Shown piece by piece: positions 38,212-48,864 of a stretch of DNA of 64,000 bases. The notes beneath the pieces are model-generated. The model was given only the letters and a program-made list of their open reading frames with translations. It made no database searches and was not told the origin of the DNA. Position 1 is the stretch's first letter. Each line of letters starts with the position of its first letter. This DNA is from Streptomyces sp. M92 (GTDB lineage Bacteria > Actinomycetota > Actinomycetes > Streptomycetales > Streptomycetaceae): assembly GCF_028473745.1 (NCBI RefSeq), contig NZ_CP101137.1, positions 744,001 to 808,000 on the forward strand, given 5' to 3'. A program made the position numbers and the translations under genes.

Positions 38212-39288
38212 ATGACGACATACGGGGGCTTCGAGCCCGTCTTCTGCACCATCGTGCCGCCCCACGTCCTCGACAAGCTCGCCCAGCACGAGGACCCCGT
38301 GCTCGCCGGACCCGCCCGCCGCACCCTCCAGCGCGACGCCTTCGAGCGCACCCACCGGTCGCTGACCACGGTCATCGGCGCCCCCACCGTCGCCCCGCGC
38401 CCCGGCGCCGGTGCCGAGGCCGGGCAGCCGCAGCGCACCGTCTTCGACGCCCGGCACGGCACCGACCTGCCGGGCAGGAAGGTCCGCGGCGAGGGCGAGG
38501 AGCCCGGCAAGGACGCCACCGTGAACCGCGCCTACGCGGGCCTGGGCGCCACCTTCGAGCACTTCCTGAAGGTGTACGGACGTGACTCCATCGACGGCGC
38601 CGGACTGCCGCTGGACGCCACGGTCCACTACGACCGCGAGTACAACAACGCCTTCTGGAACGGCGAGCAGATGGTCTTCGGCGACGGGGACGGGGAGATC
38701 TTCCTCGACTTCACCATCCCCCTCGACGTCATCGGCCACGAGCTGACCCACGGCGTCACCCAGCACACCGCCAACCTGACCTACTACGGCCAGCCGGGCG
38801 CCCTCAACGAGTCGGTGTCCGACGTCTTCGGCGCCCTCATCAAGCAGTACTCGCTCGGCCAGACCGCCGCCGAGGCCGACTGGCTGATCGGCGCCGGGCT
38901 GCTCGCCCCGCGCGTGACGGGCGTGGCGCTGCGCTCCATGAAGGCGCCGGGCACGGCCTACGACGACGACGTGCTGGGCAAGGACCCGCAGCCCGCGACG
39001 ATGGACGACTTCGTGCGCACCGGCCGCGACAACGGCGGCGTCCACATCAACTCCGGCATCCCCAACCACGCCTTCTACCTCGTCGCCACCGCGCTCGGCG
39101 GGCACGCCTGGGAGCGGGCGGGACTGGTCTGGTACGACGTGCTGACCGGCGGGGAGCTGGCCCAGGACGCGCTGTTCGCGGACTTCGCGACGCTCACGGT
39201 GAAGGCGGCCCGGGAGCGGTACGGGGACGCGGAGGAGCTGGAGGCGGTGCGCAAGGCCTGGGAACAGGTCGGGGTGCGGACGCTGTAG
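38212..39288 (+). CDS. Protealysin-like M4 metalloprotease
   Basis: A 358-residue zinc metalloprotease of the thermolysin family. The active site is HELTHGVTQHTANL (zinc-binding histidines near residue 175) with the third ligand in LNESVSDVFG, and the later NGGVHINSGIPNHAFYLVA holds the substrate-binding residues. There is no signal peptide; instead the short N-terminal part has PPHVL, the PPxxL motif of protealysin-type precursors, which are often intracellular or exported unconventionally. The next gene encodes its probable inhibitor, 21 bases away. Confidence 0.94.
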   Translation: MTTYGGFEPVFCTIVPPHVLDKLAQHEDPVLAGPARRTLQRDAFERTHRSLTTVIGAPTVAPRPGAGAEAGQPQRTVFDARHGTDLPGRKVRGEGEEPGKDATVNRAYAGLGATFEHFLKVYGRDSIDGAGLPLDATVHYDREYNNAFWNGEQMVFGDGDGEIFLDFTIPLDVIGHELTHGVTQHTANLTYYGQPGALNESVSDVFGALIKQYSLGQTAAEADWLIGAGLLAPRVTGVALRSMKAPGTAYDDDVLGKDPQPATMDDFVRTGRDNGGVHINSGIPNHAFYLVATALGGHAWERAGLVWYDVLTGGELAQDALFADFATLTVKAARERYGDAEELEAVRKAWEQVGVRTL

Positions 39289-39309
39289 TTCCGTACTAGA
39301 CACGGGTCC

Positions 39310-39576
39310 ATGCGGATTCAGGTGAGGCGCACAGGAGGCTTCGCGGGCGTCGAACGCCACGCGGAGGTCGAGACCGCGGGCCGCCCCGACGCGGCGGAGT
39401 GGCACGCCCTGGCCGAGCGGGCGGTCGCCGACGCGCGGACCACGCGGCCCGTCGGGGTGCCCGACGGGTTCAGCTACCAGATCACCGTGGACGGCGCGAC
39501 GGTGTACGCCGCCGATCCCCGGCTGACCGAGGAGCAGCGGCGGCTGATCTCGCGGGTGCTGAAGGAGGGGGCGTAA
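39310..39576 (+). CDS. Emfourin-type protealysin inhibitor
   Basis: An 88-residue protein, MRIQVRRTGGFAGVERHAEV at the start and DGFSYQITVDGATVYAADP in the middle, ending LTEEQRRLISRVLKEGA. Small proteins of this type encoded directly beside protealysin-like M4 proteases are emfourins, slow tight-binding inhibitors. Adjacency and likely co-transcription support pairing with the upstream protease, so the two may form a protease-inhibitor module. Confidence 0.85.
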   Translation: MRIQVRRTGGFAGVERHAEVETAGRPDAAEWHALAERAVADARTTRPVGVPDGFSYQITVDGATVYAADPRLTEEQRRLISRVLKEGA

Positions 39577-39633
39577 CGCCGTTGCCGCGCACGGGCGTTG
39601 ACTTCCCTCGTCGGCGGTACGGATGATCCGCGC

Positions 39634-40950
39634 ATGGCGACTGAGTCGGGCACGGACGCGATGCCGCGGTTCCCGGAGGGCTTCCTGTGGGGCGTGTCGA
39701 CGTCCGCGCACCAGATCGAGGGCGCGGCCGGTCTGCGGGGGCCGTCCGTGTGGGACGCGTTCACGGCCGTACCCGGGCGGGTGAAGGACGGCTCGACGGC
39801 GGCGGTGGCCTGCGACCACTACCACCGCTACCGCGAGGACGTGGCGCTACTGGCGGACCTGGGCGTGGGCGCCTACCGCTTCTCGGTCTCCTGGCCGCGG
39901 GTGGACTCCCCCGGCGGCCTCGGCTTCTACGACCGGCTGGTGGACGAGCTGTGCGCGGCGGGCGTCCGCCCGGTGCCGACGCTCTTCCACTGGGACCTGC
40001 CGGCCGGGCTGGACTGGCGGGAGCGGGACACGGCGTCGCGGTTCGCGCAGTACGTGTCACGGGTCGCGGACCGGCTCGGCGACCGCGTCGGCAAGTGGAT
40101 CACCCTCAACGAGCCCGCCGAGCACACCCTGCTGGGACACGCGCTCGGGGTGCACGCGCCGGGCGAGCGGCTGCTGTTCGGCGCCCTGCCCGTGGCCCAC
40201 CACCAGCTCCTCGCGCACGGCCTGGCGGTACGGGCCCTGCGCGCGTGCGGCGCCACCGACATCGGGATCGCCAACTCGCACGGGCCCACGTGGCCCGCCT
40301 CCGACGGGGCGGCCGACCGGGAGGCGGCGGAGTTCTACGACGTCCTGCTGAACCGGATGTTCGCCGACCCGGTGCTCACCGGCCGGTACCCGGAGGGCAT
40401 CGAGGAGCTGATGCCCGGGGACGTGCACGCCGACCTGGACGTCATCGCCGAGCCGCTGGACTGGTACGGCGTGAACTACTACGCGCCGACGCGGGTGGCC
40501 GCCCCGCGGGGTGCGGAGATCGAGTCCGGGGGCGTGACGCTGCCCGCGGAGCTGCCGTTCTCGGTGGTCGCCGTCGAGGGCCGGCCGCTGACCGACTTCG
40601 GCTGGCCGGTCGTCCCCGAGGGCCTGACGGAGCTGCTGACCGGCTTCCGCGACCGCTACGGCGACCGGCTCCCGCCCGTCGTGATCACCGAGAACGGCTG
40701 CTCCTACGACGGGCTCGACGACCGCGCCCGGATCGCCTACCTCGACGGGCACGTGCGCGCCCTGCACCGGGCGCTGGCGGCCGGGGTGGACGTGCGGGGC
40801 TACTTCGTGTGGTCGCTGCTGGACAACTTCGAGTGGGCCGAGGGGTACGCGCGCCGGTTCGGGCTGGTGCACGTGGACTTCACGACGCTGGAACGCACGC
40901 CCAAGGCGTCGTACGGCTGGTACCGGGACCTGGTCCGCGGCCGGCTGTGA
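39634..40950 (+). CDS. GH1 beta-glucosidase
   Basis: A 438-residue retaining beta-glycosidase of family GH1. It opens FPEGFLWGVSTSAHQIEGA, with the acid/base in TLNEPAEH (Glu about 158) and the nucleophile in VVITENGCSYDG (Glu about 352). It lacks a signal peptide, so it probably splits imported cellobiose or other beta-glucosides in the cytoplasm. ATG 39634 has GGATGA upstream; ATG 39661 is a shorter alternative. It stands alone between the protease pair and phoH. Confidence 0.95.
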   Translation: MATESGTDAMPRFPEGFLWGVSTSAHQIEGAAGLRGPSVWDAFTAVPGRVKDGSTAAVACDHYHRYREDVALLADLGVGAYRFSVSWPRVDSPGGLGFYDRLVDELCAAGVRPVPTLFHWDLPAGLDWRERDTASRFAQYVSRVADRLGDRVGKWITLNEPAEHTLLGHALGVHAPGERLLFGALPVAHHQLLAHGLAVRALRACGATDIGIANSHGPTWPASDGAADREAAEFYDVLLNRMFADPVLTGRYPEGIEELMPGDVHADLDVIAEPLDWYGVNYYAPTRVAAPRGAEIESGGVTLPAELPFSVVAVEGRPLTDFGWPVVPEGLTELLTGFRDRYGDRLPPVVITENGCSYDGLDDRARIAYLDGHVRALHRALAAGVDVRGYFVWSLLDNFEWAEGYARRFGLVHVDFTTLERTPKASYGWYRDLVRGRL

Positions 40951-41071
40951 ACGTCCGTACGACAAAAGCCCTGGGTGCTGTCGGCGGGGAGTCGTACGCT
41001 GGAGACAGCAGACACATCCGTCACGCGGCGAATGCCGCAGAGGAGGACGAGCAGGCCTAGAGCGCCGGCCC

Positions 41072-42151
<1,080 letters not shown>

Positions 42152-42163
42152 ACCAGCACCACC

Positions 42164-42661
42164 ATGTCGATCGACGTCAACAACGAGTCCGGAACCGAGG
42201 TCGACGAGCAGGCGATCCTCGACATCGCCCGCTACGCGCTCGCGCGGATGCGCATCCACCCGCTCTCCGAGCTCTCGGTGATCGTCGTGGACGCCGACGC
42301 CATGGAGCAGCTGCACATCCAGTGGATGGACCTGCCGGGTCCGACGGACGTCATGTCCTTCCCGATGGACGAGCTGCGTCCGCCGGGCAAGGACGAGGAC
42401 GAGCCGCCGCAGGGGCTGCTCGGCGACATCGTGCTCTGCCCGGAGGTCGCCGCCAAGCAGGGGACCGAGGCACCGACGGGGCACTCCATGGACGAGGAGC
42501 TCCAGTTGCTCACCGTCCACGGGGTGCTGCACCTGCTCGGCTACGACCACGAGGAGCCGGACGAGAAGGCCGAGATGTTCTCACTGCAGGCCGCCATCGT
42601 GGACGGCTGGCGCGCGGAGAAGGGTCTGACCGGCCCGTCCCCGGCCCCGACCGTCTCATGA
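42164..42661 (+). CDS. ybeY: Endoribonuclease YbeY
   Basis: A 165-residue metal-dependent RNase required for 16S rRNA 3' end maturation and ribosome quality control. The zinc motif [14 protein letters not shown] (near residue 119) and the segment [11 protein letters not shown] are typical. It lies 12 bases after phoH, and its stop overlaps the next start as ATGA, so phoH-ybeY-corC are one unit. Confidence 0.95.
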   Translation: MSIDVNNESGTEVDEQAILDIARYALARMRIHPLSELSVIVVDADAMEQLHIQWMDLPGPTDVMSFPMDELRPPGKDEDEPPQGLLGDIVLCPEVAAKQGTEAPTGHSMDEELQLLTVHGVLHLLGYDHEEPDEKAEMFSLQAAIVDGWRAEKGLTGPSPAPTVS

Positions 42662-43962
42662 GCCTGCCCCTGGTCGCCGGCGCGGTGGCCCTGGTGGTGA
42701 TCGCCTGGCTCGCCGCGTGCGCGGAGGCGGGGCTCGCGAGGGTCTCCAGCTTCCGCGCCGAGGAGGCCGTGCGGTCGGGGCGGCGCGGCAGCGCGAAGCT
42801 CGCCAAGGTCGCCGCCGACCCGACGCGCTATCTGAACGTGGCGCTGCTGGTCCGCGTGGCCTGCGAGATGGCGGCCGCGGCGCTGGTCACGTACGCCTGC
42901 CTGAGGGAGTTCGCCAACACCACCGAGGCCCTGCTGATCGCCATCGCGGTGATGGTGCTCGTCTCGTACGTCGCGGTCGGGGTGTCCCCGCGCACCATCG
43001 GCCGCCAGCACCCGATGAACACGGCGACGGCGGCGGCGTACGTGCTGGTGCCGCTGGCCCGGATCATGGGTCCCGTCCCGTCGTTGCTGATCCTCATCGG
43101 CAACGCGCTCACGCCCGGCAAGGGCTTCAGGCGCGGTCCCTTCGCCTCCGAGGCGGAGCTGCGGGCGCTGGTGGACTACGCGGAGAAGGAGTCGCTGATC
43201 GAGGCCGAGGAGCGCCGCATGGTGCACTCGGTGTTCGAGCTGGGCGACACCCTGGTGCGGGAGGTCATGGTCCCGCGGACCGACCTCGTCGTCATCGAGC
43301 GGTACAAGACCGTCCGCCAGGCGCTCACCCTGGCCCTGCGCTCCGGCTTCTCGCGCATCCCGGTCACCGGGGACAGCGAGGACGACGTCGTCGGCATCGT
43401 GTACCTGAAGGACCTGGCCCGCCGGACGCACATCAGCCGGGAGGCGGAGAGCGACCTGGTCTCCACAGCGATGCGCCCGGCGTCCTTCGTGCCCGACACC
43501 AAGAACGCCGGTGACCTGCTGCGCGAGATGCAGAAGGACCGCAATCACGTCGCCGTCGTCATCGACGAGTACGGCGGCACGGCCGGCATCGTCACCATCG
43601 AGGACATCCTGGAGGAGATCGTCGGCGAGATCACCGACGAGTACGACCGGGAACTCCCTCCGGTCGAGGAGCTGGGCGAGGGCCGCTTCCGGGTCACCGC
43701 CCGCCTCGACATCGGCGACGTGGGCGAGCTGTACGGCCTGGAGGAGTTCGACGACGAGGACGTGGAGACGGTGGGCGGTCTGCTCGCCAAGGCGCTGGGC
43801 CGGGTGCCGATCGCCGGTGCCTCCTCGATCGTGGCGCTGCCCGACGGGCGTGAGCTGCGCCTGACGGCAGAGGCCGCGGCGGGGCGCCGCAACAAGATCG
43901 TGACGGTGCTGGTGGAGCCGGTCGACGCGGCGCGGCCCGCCGAGGAGGCCGCGTCCGAATGA
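42658..43962 (+). CDS. corC: CorC/HlyC-family CBS membrane protein
   Basis: A 434-residue protein: four transmembrane helices in a DUF21 domain ([20 protein letters not shown] to [12 protein letters not shown], residues 1-145), two CBS repeats ([20 protein letters not shown] and [18 protein letters not shown]), and a C-terminal CorC/HlyC domain. The family is linked to magnesium and cobalt efflux. It starts in the ybeY stop (ATGA) and ends in the next start (ATGA). Confidence 0.92.
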   Translation: MSLPLVAGAVALVVIAWLAACAEAGLARVSSFRAEEAVRSGRRGSAKLAKVAADPTRYLNVALLVRVACEMAAAALVTYACLREFANTTEALLIAIAVMVLVSYVAVGVSPRTIGRQHPMNTATAAAYVLVPLARIMGPVPSLLILIGNALTPGKGFRRGPFASEAELRALVDYAEKESLIEAEERRMVHSVFELGDTLVREVMVPRTDLVVIERYKTVRQALTLALRSGFSRIPVTGDSEDDVVGIVYLKDLARRTHISREAESDLVSTAMRPASFVPDTKNAGDLLREMQKDRNHVAVVIDEYGGTAGIVTIEDILEEIVGEITDEYDRELPPVEELGEGRFRVTARLDIGDVGELYGLEEFDDEDVETVGGLLAKALGRVPIAGASSIVALPDGRELRLTAEAAAGRRNKIVTVLVEPVDAARPAEEAASE

Positions 43963-44330
43963 CCCCCGGGGAGCTGCGCGACTTCTGCCTGTCCTTCAAC
44001 GCCGCCGTGGAGGACTTCCCCTTCGGCCCGGAGATCTCGGTCTTCAAGGTGCTGGGGAAGATGTTCGCGCTGTCCTTCCTGGACGGGGACCCGCTCACCG
44101 CCAATCTGAAGTGCGACCCGGACGACGCGATCCGGCTGCGTGCCGACCACCCGGGGCTGATCGTCCCGGGCTGGCACATGAACAAACGGCACTGGAACAC
44201 GGTCACCGTGGCCGGCGGACCCGGCGGCGGGCTCCCGGACCGTCTCGTGAGGGAGCTGGTCGAGGACTCGTACGACCTGGTGGCCGCCGGCCTGCCGCGC
44301 GCCGACCGGCTCCGTCTCGACCGTCCCTGA
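43959..44330 (+). CDS. MmcQ/YjbR-family protein
   Basis: A 123-residue CyaY-like fold protein of the MmcQ/YjbR family: [52 protein letters not shown] and WNTVTV. The family is widespread but its function is uncertain, with DNA binding suggested. It is coupled to corC through an ATGA overlap. Confidence 0.88.
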   Translation: MTPGELRDFCLSFNAAVEDFPFGPEISVFKVLGKMFALSFLDGDPLTANLKCDPDDAIRLRADHPGLIVPGWHMNKRHWNTVTVAGGPGGGLPDRLVRELVEDSYDLVAAGLPRADRLRLDRP

Positions 44331-44367
44331 GGGCCGGGCGGGCCACGGTGCTACGTATGCTCACCCC

Positions 44368-44721
44368 ATGACCGAGACTCCCGACCTCGACCCCGAGGAC
44401 CGCAAGATCGTCACCCTGGCCCGCTCCGCCCGGGCCCGCAACGGCGTCCCCGAGGGCGCCGCCGTACGCGACGACACCGGCCGCACGTACGTCGCCGGCA
44501 CGGTCGCCCTGGACTCCCTGAGGCTCAGCGCCCTGCGTACGGCGGTGGCGATGGCGGTGGCGTCCGGCGCGAAGTCGCTGGAGGCGGCGGCGGTGGTGAC
44601 GGAGGCGGAGACCGCCTCGGAGGAGGACCGGGCGGCGGTGCGGGACCTGGGAGGGCCGGGGACGCCGGTGCTGGTGGCCGCGCCCGACGGAACGGTACGG
44701 GAGACGGTCGTCGCGGGCTGA
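44368..44721 (+). CDS. Cytidine-deaminase-like protein lacking the zinc motifs
   Basis: A 117-residue protein in the place where actinobacteria carry a cytidine-deaminase-fold gene before era. The fold is suggested by the opening PEDRKIVTLARSARARNGVPEG and VRDDTGRTYVAGTVA, but the catalytic HAE is replaced by a SLRLSAL stretch and the PCxxC pair is absent (GGPGTPVLVAA). It is therefore unlikely to deaminate cytidine. It is co-directional with era, 116 bases upstream of it. Confidence 0.78.
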   Translation: MTETPDLDPEDRKIVTLARSARARNGVPEGAAVRDDTGRTYVAGTVALDSLRLSALRTAVAMAVASGAKSLEAAAVVTEAETASEEDRAAVRDLGGPGTPVLVAAPDGTVRETVVAG

Positions 44722-44837
44722 CGGCGGTTCCGGGCCCGCCCGCCGCACCGGCGAACGCCGGGCCGGCACCGCTGTGCCGTCGGCCCGGCCGCGGAGGTGG
44801 TGCGGCGGGGCTCCGGGGATCAGGGACAATGGGCGCC

Positions 44838-45791
44838 ATGAGCGTTCGTACCCAGTCATCCGAAGAACCGGCCGAGGCTGTTCACCGGGCCGGCTTCGCC
44901 TGCTTCGTGGGCCGCCCCAACGCGGGCAAGTCCACCCTCACGAACGCTCTGGTCGGGCAGAAGGTGGCGATCACCTCGAACCGTCCGCAGACCACCCGGC
45001 ACACCGTGCGGGGCATCGTGCACCGCGAGGACGCCCAGCTGATCCTGGTGGACACCCCGGGGCTGCACAAGCCGCGCACGCTGTTGGGCGAGCGGCTCAA
45101 CGACGTGGTGCGCACCACGTGGGCCGAGGTGGACGTCATCGGCTTCTGCCTGCCGGCCAACGAGAAGCTGGGCCCCGGCGACCGCTTCATCGCCAAGGAG
45201 CTGGCCGGGATCAAGAAGACCCCGAAGGTCGCGATCGTCACCAAGACGGACCTGGTGGACGGCAAGACACTGGCCGAGCAGCTGATCGCCGTCGACCAGC
45301 TCGGCCAGGAGCTCGGCATCACCTGGGCGGAGATCGTGCCGGTGTCGGCCACCGGGAACAAGCAGGTGGACCTGCTCGCCGACCTGCTGACCCCGCTGCT
45401 GCCCGAGGGCCCCGCGCTCTACCCCGAGGGCGACCTGACCGACGAGCCCGAGCAGGTCATGGTCGCCGAGCTGATCCGGGAGGCCGCGCTGGAGGGCGTA
45501 CGGGACGAGCTGCCGCACTCCATCGCGGTGGTCGTCGAGGAGATGCTCCCGCGCGAGGACCGTCCCGCCGACAAGCCGCTCCTGGACATCCACGCCAACG
45601 TCTTCATCGAGCGCCCCAGCCAGAAGGGCATCATCATCGGCCCCAAGGGCAAGCGCCTGAAGGACGTCGGCATCAAGTCCCGCAAGCAGATCGAGGCACT
45701 GCTCGGTACGCCCGTCTTCCTGGACCTGCACGTGAAGGTCGCCAAGGACTGGCAGCGCGACCCGAAACAGCTGCGGCGGCTCGGGTTCTGA
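44838..45791 (+). CDS. era: GTPase Era
   Basis: A 317-residue GTPase acting in 30S ribosome assembly. G1 is GRPNAGKSTLTNAL, G3 DTPGLHKP, G4 TKTD, G5 VSATG. The C-terminal KH domain has RPSQKGIIIGPKGKRLKDVG, which binds the 16S 3' end. ATG 44838 gives MSVRTQSS; ATG 44829 three codons earlier is possible. The gene closes the phoH-ybeY-corC-era run, all linked to ribosome maturation. Its last codons are duplicated downstream. Confidence 0.96.
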   Translation: MSVRTQSSEEPAEAVHRAGFACFVGRPNAGKSTLTNALVGQKVAITSNRPQTTRHTVRGIVHREDAQLILVDTPGLHKPRTLLGERLNDVVRTTWAEVDVIGFCLPANEKLGPGDRFIAKELAGIKKTPKVAIVTKTDLVDGKTLAEQLIAVDQLGQELGITWAEIVPVSATGNKQVDLLADLLTPLLPEGPALYPEGDLTDEPEQVMVAELIREAALEGVRDELPHSIAVVVEEMLPREDRPADKPLLDIHANVFIERPSQKGIIIGPKGKRLKDVGIKSRKQIEALLGTPVFLDLHVKVAKDWQRDPKQLRRLGF

Positions 45792-45875
45792 ACCCGCCCG
45801 GGGCCTCCCCGCCCGACGTCCGGCACCAACCGACACACCGGCCACGCGGCGGCAGCCGCACACTGATACAGCCTC

Positions 45876-45955
45876 GACCTGCACATGCAGGTCACCAAGG
45901 ACTGACAGCGCGACCCGAAACAGCCGCGGCGGCTCGGGTTCTGAACACACCCGGG
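45876..45955 (+). pseudogene. Duplicated, decayed 3' end of era
   Basis: About 80 bases repeat the end of era (45723-45802) at an offset of 153 bases with roughly seven differences. The copy includes the codons for DLH and the RDPKQ..RRLGF region, the stop, and the start of the flank (CCCGGGG). One change turns the Trp codon TGG into TGA. It is a tandem-duplication relic and not a gene. The 70 bases between the copies may be more diverged parts of the same duplication. Confidence 0.8.
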
Positions 45956-45969
45956 GGGCCGTACGGCGG

Positions 45970-47157
45970 TCAGGGCGTCGGGGGGCGGAAGCCGATGGTC
46001 GGGACCGCGCGGCGCAGGGGCCAGGGGGCCACCGGGTCGTCCGGGACCAGGCCGGCCAGGAAGGCGTAGCGGCTGAGGGCAGCCGGGTCCTGGTCCTCCA
46101 GCGACCGGACCTTGCGCCACCAGGTGGCGATCTCGCACCAGCCCGGCGCCGACAGCGAGCCGCCGAACTCCTGGACGGAGAGCGCTGCGGTCAGCCCGGC
46201 GAAGGCCAGGCGGTCGGCGAGCGGCCAGCCGGCCAGGGTGCCGGTGACGAACCCGGCGACGAACACGTCCCCGGCACCGGTCGGGTCCAGGGCCTCGACC
46301 TCGATCGCCGGGACCTCGGCGCTCTCCCCCGTACGCCGGTCCACCGCGTAGGCGCCGTCCGCGCCGAGGGTGACCACGGCGAGCGGCACGTGCTCGGTCA
46401 GGGCGTGCGCGGCGGCGCGGGGGCAGCGGGCGCCGGTGTAGCGCATGGCCTCCTCCGCGTTCGGCAGGAACGCCTCGCAGTGCGCGAGGTCGGGCAGCGC
46501 GGCCAGGTCCCAGGCTCCGGTGTCGTCCCAGCCGACGTCGGCGAAGACCCGGGTACCGCGGGCGGCGGCCCCGGCGATCCAGGGGGCGCTGACGCCGGGC
46601 GTGAGGGAGGCGACGGCGGCGCGGGCGCCTGGCGGGCAGTCGGGGGACGGCTCCTCGGGGGGCGGTTCGTGGCCGTGGGAGACCATCGTGCGCTCCCCCT
46701 CGTAGGCCATCGAGACCGTCACCGGTGAGTGCCAGCCGGGCACGGTGCGCGAGGGGCCCAGGTCGATGCCCTCGCCCTGGGCCAGGGCGTCCCAGCAGTA
46801 GTCGCCGTAGTGGTCGTCGCCGAAGGCGGCGGCCAGCGAGGTGCGCAGGCCGAGGCGGGCCAGCGCGGTCGCCATGTTGGCGATGCCGCCCGGGCTCGAC
46901 CCCATCCCCCGGGCCCAGGACTCGGTCCCGCGCACGGGGGCGGAGTCGAGCCCGGTGAAGATCACGTCGAGGAAGACGGTGCCGGTCAGGTACACGTCCC
47001 AGGGCGGGTCCTGCGGGGTGCGCAGGGCGGCGAGCGGATCGACCTGCGGCCGGTGGTGCGACCCCTCGGGCGGGGCGTGGCGGTGCGTCCTCTCGTCGGC
47101 CGGCATGACGGGCATGGCGGGTACGTCGGACGCGGTGGACACGGCGGACGCTGTCAC
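45970..47157 (-). CDS. PfkB-family carbohydrate kinase
   Basis: A 395-residue ribokinase-like sugar kinase. Substrate-side GSSPGGIANMATALARLG and the anion-hole/catalytic EALDPTGAGDVFVAGFV (catalytic Asp in GAGD) are present. The sugar is not evident. The GTG start has GGGAG seven bases upstream; about 60 residues of the N-terminus (HRHAPPEGSHHRPQ) are extra and probably disordered. It is divergent from the MFS gene, with a CRP-like site between, so the kinase may act on a sugar carried by that transporter. Confidence 0.88.
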   Translation of the reverse strand: MTASAVSTASDVPAMPVMPADERTHRHAPPEGSHHRPQVDPLAALRTPQDPPWDVYLTGTVFLDVIFTGLDSAPVRGTESWARGMGSSPGGIANMATALARLGLRTSLAAAFGDDHYGDYCWDALAQGEGIDLGPSRTVPGWHSPVTVSMAYEGERTMVSHGHEPPPEEPSPDCPPGARAAVASLTPGVSAPWIAGAAARGTRVFADVGWDDTGAWDLAALPDLAHCEAFLPNAEEAMRYTGARCPRAAAHALTEHVPLAVVTLGADGAYAVDRRTGESAEVPAIEVEALDPTGAGDVFVAGFVTGTLAGWPLADRLAFAGLTAALSVQEFGGSLSAPGWCEIATWWRKVRSLEDQDPAALSRYAFLAGLVPDDPVAPWPLRRAVPTIGFRPPTP

Positions 47158-47346
47158 GGTGCGCTCCCTGGCATGGTGCGGACCCCGCCAGTGTGCACCA
47201 CGCCGCCGACAGCCGGGGCGGTGTCCGGCCCCGGCGTCACACCCCCGTGGGCGCTCGGTCACCGGCACGGCACGGAGGTTGGCGCCGGCGGAGTATGCCG
47301 GACCGGGCAACCTCCGCTACCCACCCCTGAAACAGCCAAACTCTTT

Positions 47347-47362
47347 TGTGACTCAGATCACA
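47347..47362. promoter_or_regulatory. Perfect CRP-type site TGTGA-CTCAGA-TCACA
   Basis: An exact match to the consensus TGTGA-N6-TCACA in the 324 bases between the divergent PfkB kinase and MFS genes. It lies about 48 bases upstream of GATACAAAT (47395-47403), a possible -10 box for the MFS gene. Streptomyces Crp recognises a similar motif. The rest of this gap shows no gene. Confidence 0.65.
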
Positions 47363-47481
47363 CACCCTCGTCTGTTTCCCGCCCGCCCGCGCTTGATACA
47401 AATTGCCCGCGCGTTCCGGTCAGTCGACGGTCGTCGCCCCCTCCCCTTCCCACCCTCCTTTCGCATGCCCTGGGAACGCCC

Positions 47482-48861
47482 GTGTTCGCCCCCCGCACCA
47501 CTCCCTGGCCCCTCGTCGCCCTTTTCACGGCCGGGTACCTGCCTCCGTATCTGCTGCCCACCACCGTCGGCAGACTCGACACCAGCCTGCCCCTGACCAC
47601 CACTCAGGCGGGCGCCGTCGGCAGCCCGCTGCTGCTGAGTTCGGCGAGCGCGGGCTTCCTGCTCGCCTCCCGGGTGCGGCGGACCGGCGCCCGGACGCTG
47701 GCCCGCCTCGGTCTCGCGCTGGCCGTCCTCGGCTACGGCGCCGCCTCGCTCACCACCGCCGTCCCCGCCGTGGTCGCCGGCGCGGTGCTCGGCGGCTTCG
47801 GGTCGGGCACGGCCATGACGGTCGCCGCCACCCGCATCGCCGCCGAGAAGGACCCCCACCGCGCCTCCACCGCCGGGCTGCTGACCGTGTCCGCGCTGGC
47901 AGGCGCGGTGTACCTGACGGTGCCGCACCTCGGGCGGGCGCACGGGCTGCCGCTCGCCGCGATCGCGCTGACGGCGCTCGCGGTGTGGCCGCTGACCGGG
48001 CGGCTGCCGGGCGGGACCGCCGCCTCGCCGGCCGCGCACGACACCGGCACCGACAGCAGCACCGACACCAGCACCGGCACCGACGCCCCGCTTCCCCGGC
48101 GCCGCTCGGGTCTGGTCCTCGCCGGCGCGGTGCTGTGCTGGTCCATGGCGCAGAACTCCCTGTGGGGCGTCAGCGGCCGGATCGGGCTGACGCAGGCCGG
48201 TCTGGGCGACGCCGCTCTGGGGGTCGTGTTCGCCGTCGCGCTGGTCGCGGGACTGGTGGGTGTGCTGGCGGCCGGGGCGCTCGGGCCCCGGCTGGGGCGG
48301 GCGATGCCCATCGGGGCGGGGACCGTGGTCATCGCCGTCTGCATCGCCCTCACCGCGTCGGCGACCTCCCCCGCCGCCTTCGCGACCGGGGAGATCGCCT
48401 GGAACACGCTGTACCCGGTGGTGCTGTCGTACCTGATCGGCCTCGCCGCCTCGCTGGACGCGCGCGGCCGGTGGGCGGTGCTCGTCGGCTCGGCGTCGTC
48501 GCTGGGGGCGGCTGCCGGGCCGCTGGCCGGGACGGTGCTGTCGGCACAGGCCGGTTACGCGGGCATGGGCCTGGTGCTGGCCGCCGGCCTGCTGCTGGTC
48601 GCCGCGCCGATGACCGCCGTCGCCCTGCACACCGGCGGGCGCCCGCTGCTGCCCGGCGCGATCCGCCGCCGCGGCGGCACCCCGGCCGCGCTGGTCGCCG
48701 CCGCCACGGGCACGCCGAGCGGTGCCGTCCCGGAGGTCGGGGCGGTGGAGCAGCCGGTCGTGGAGATCGACGTGGACACCCCGGCGGTGGCCGTCCAGCG
48801 CGCCTACGACACGGCGGGACCCCGGCAGGCCGCGGCCACACCGGGGTCCGGGACGGGCTGA
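47482..48861 (+). CDS. MFS transporter
   Basis: A 459-residue major facilitator with about 12 membrane helices (first PWPLVALFTAGYLPPYLLP; later LGLALAVLGYGAASLTTAVP and LVLAGAVLCWSMAQNSLWGV). A Thr/Ser/Asp-rich loop (TGTDSSTDTSTGTD) separates the halves. The C-terminal 60 residues are hydrophilic and disordered. The substrate is unknown. The GTG at 47482 with GGGAA upstream is the likely start. A CRP-like site precedes it. Confidence 0.85.
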   Translation: MFAPRTTPWPLVALFTAGYLPPYLLPTTVGRLDTSLPLTTTQAGAVGSPLLLSSASAGFLLASRVRRTGARTLARLGLALAVLGYGAASLTTAVPAVVAGAVLGGFGSGTAMTVAATRIAAEKDPHRASTAGLLTVSALAGAVYLTVPHLGRAHGLPLAAIALTALAVWPLTGRLPGGTAASPAAHDTGTDSSTDTSTGTDAPLPRRRSGLVLAGAVLCWSMAQNSLWGVSGRIGLTQAGLGDAALGVVFAVALVAGLVGVLAAGALGPRLGRAMPIGAGTVVIAVCIALTASATSPAAFATGEIAWNTLYPVVLSYLIGLAASLDARGRWAVLVGSASSLGAAAGPLAGTVLSAQAGYAGMGLVLAAGLLLVAAPMTAVALHTGGRPLLPGAIRRRGGTPAALVAAATGTPSGAVPEVGAVEQPVVEIDVDTPAVAVQRAYDTAGPRQAAATPGSGTG

Positions 48862-48864
48862 GTC

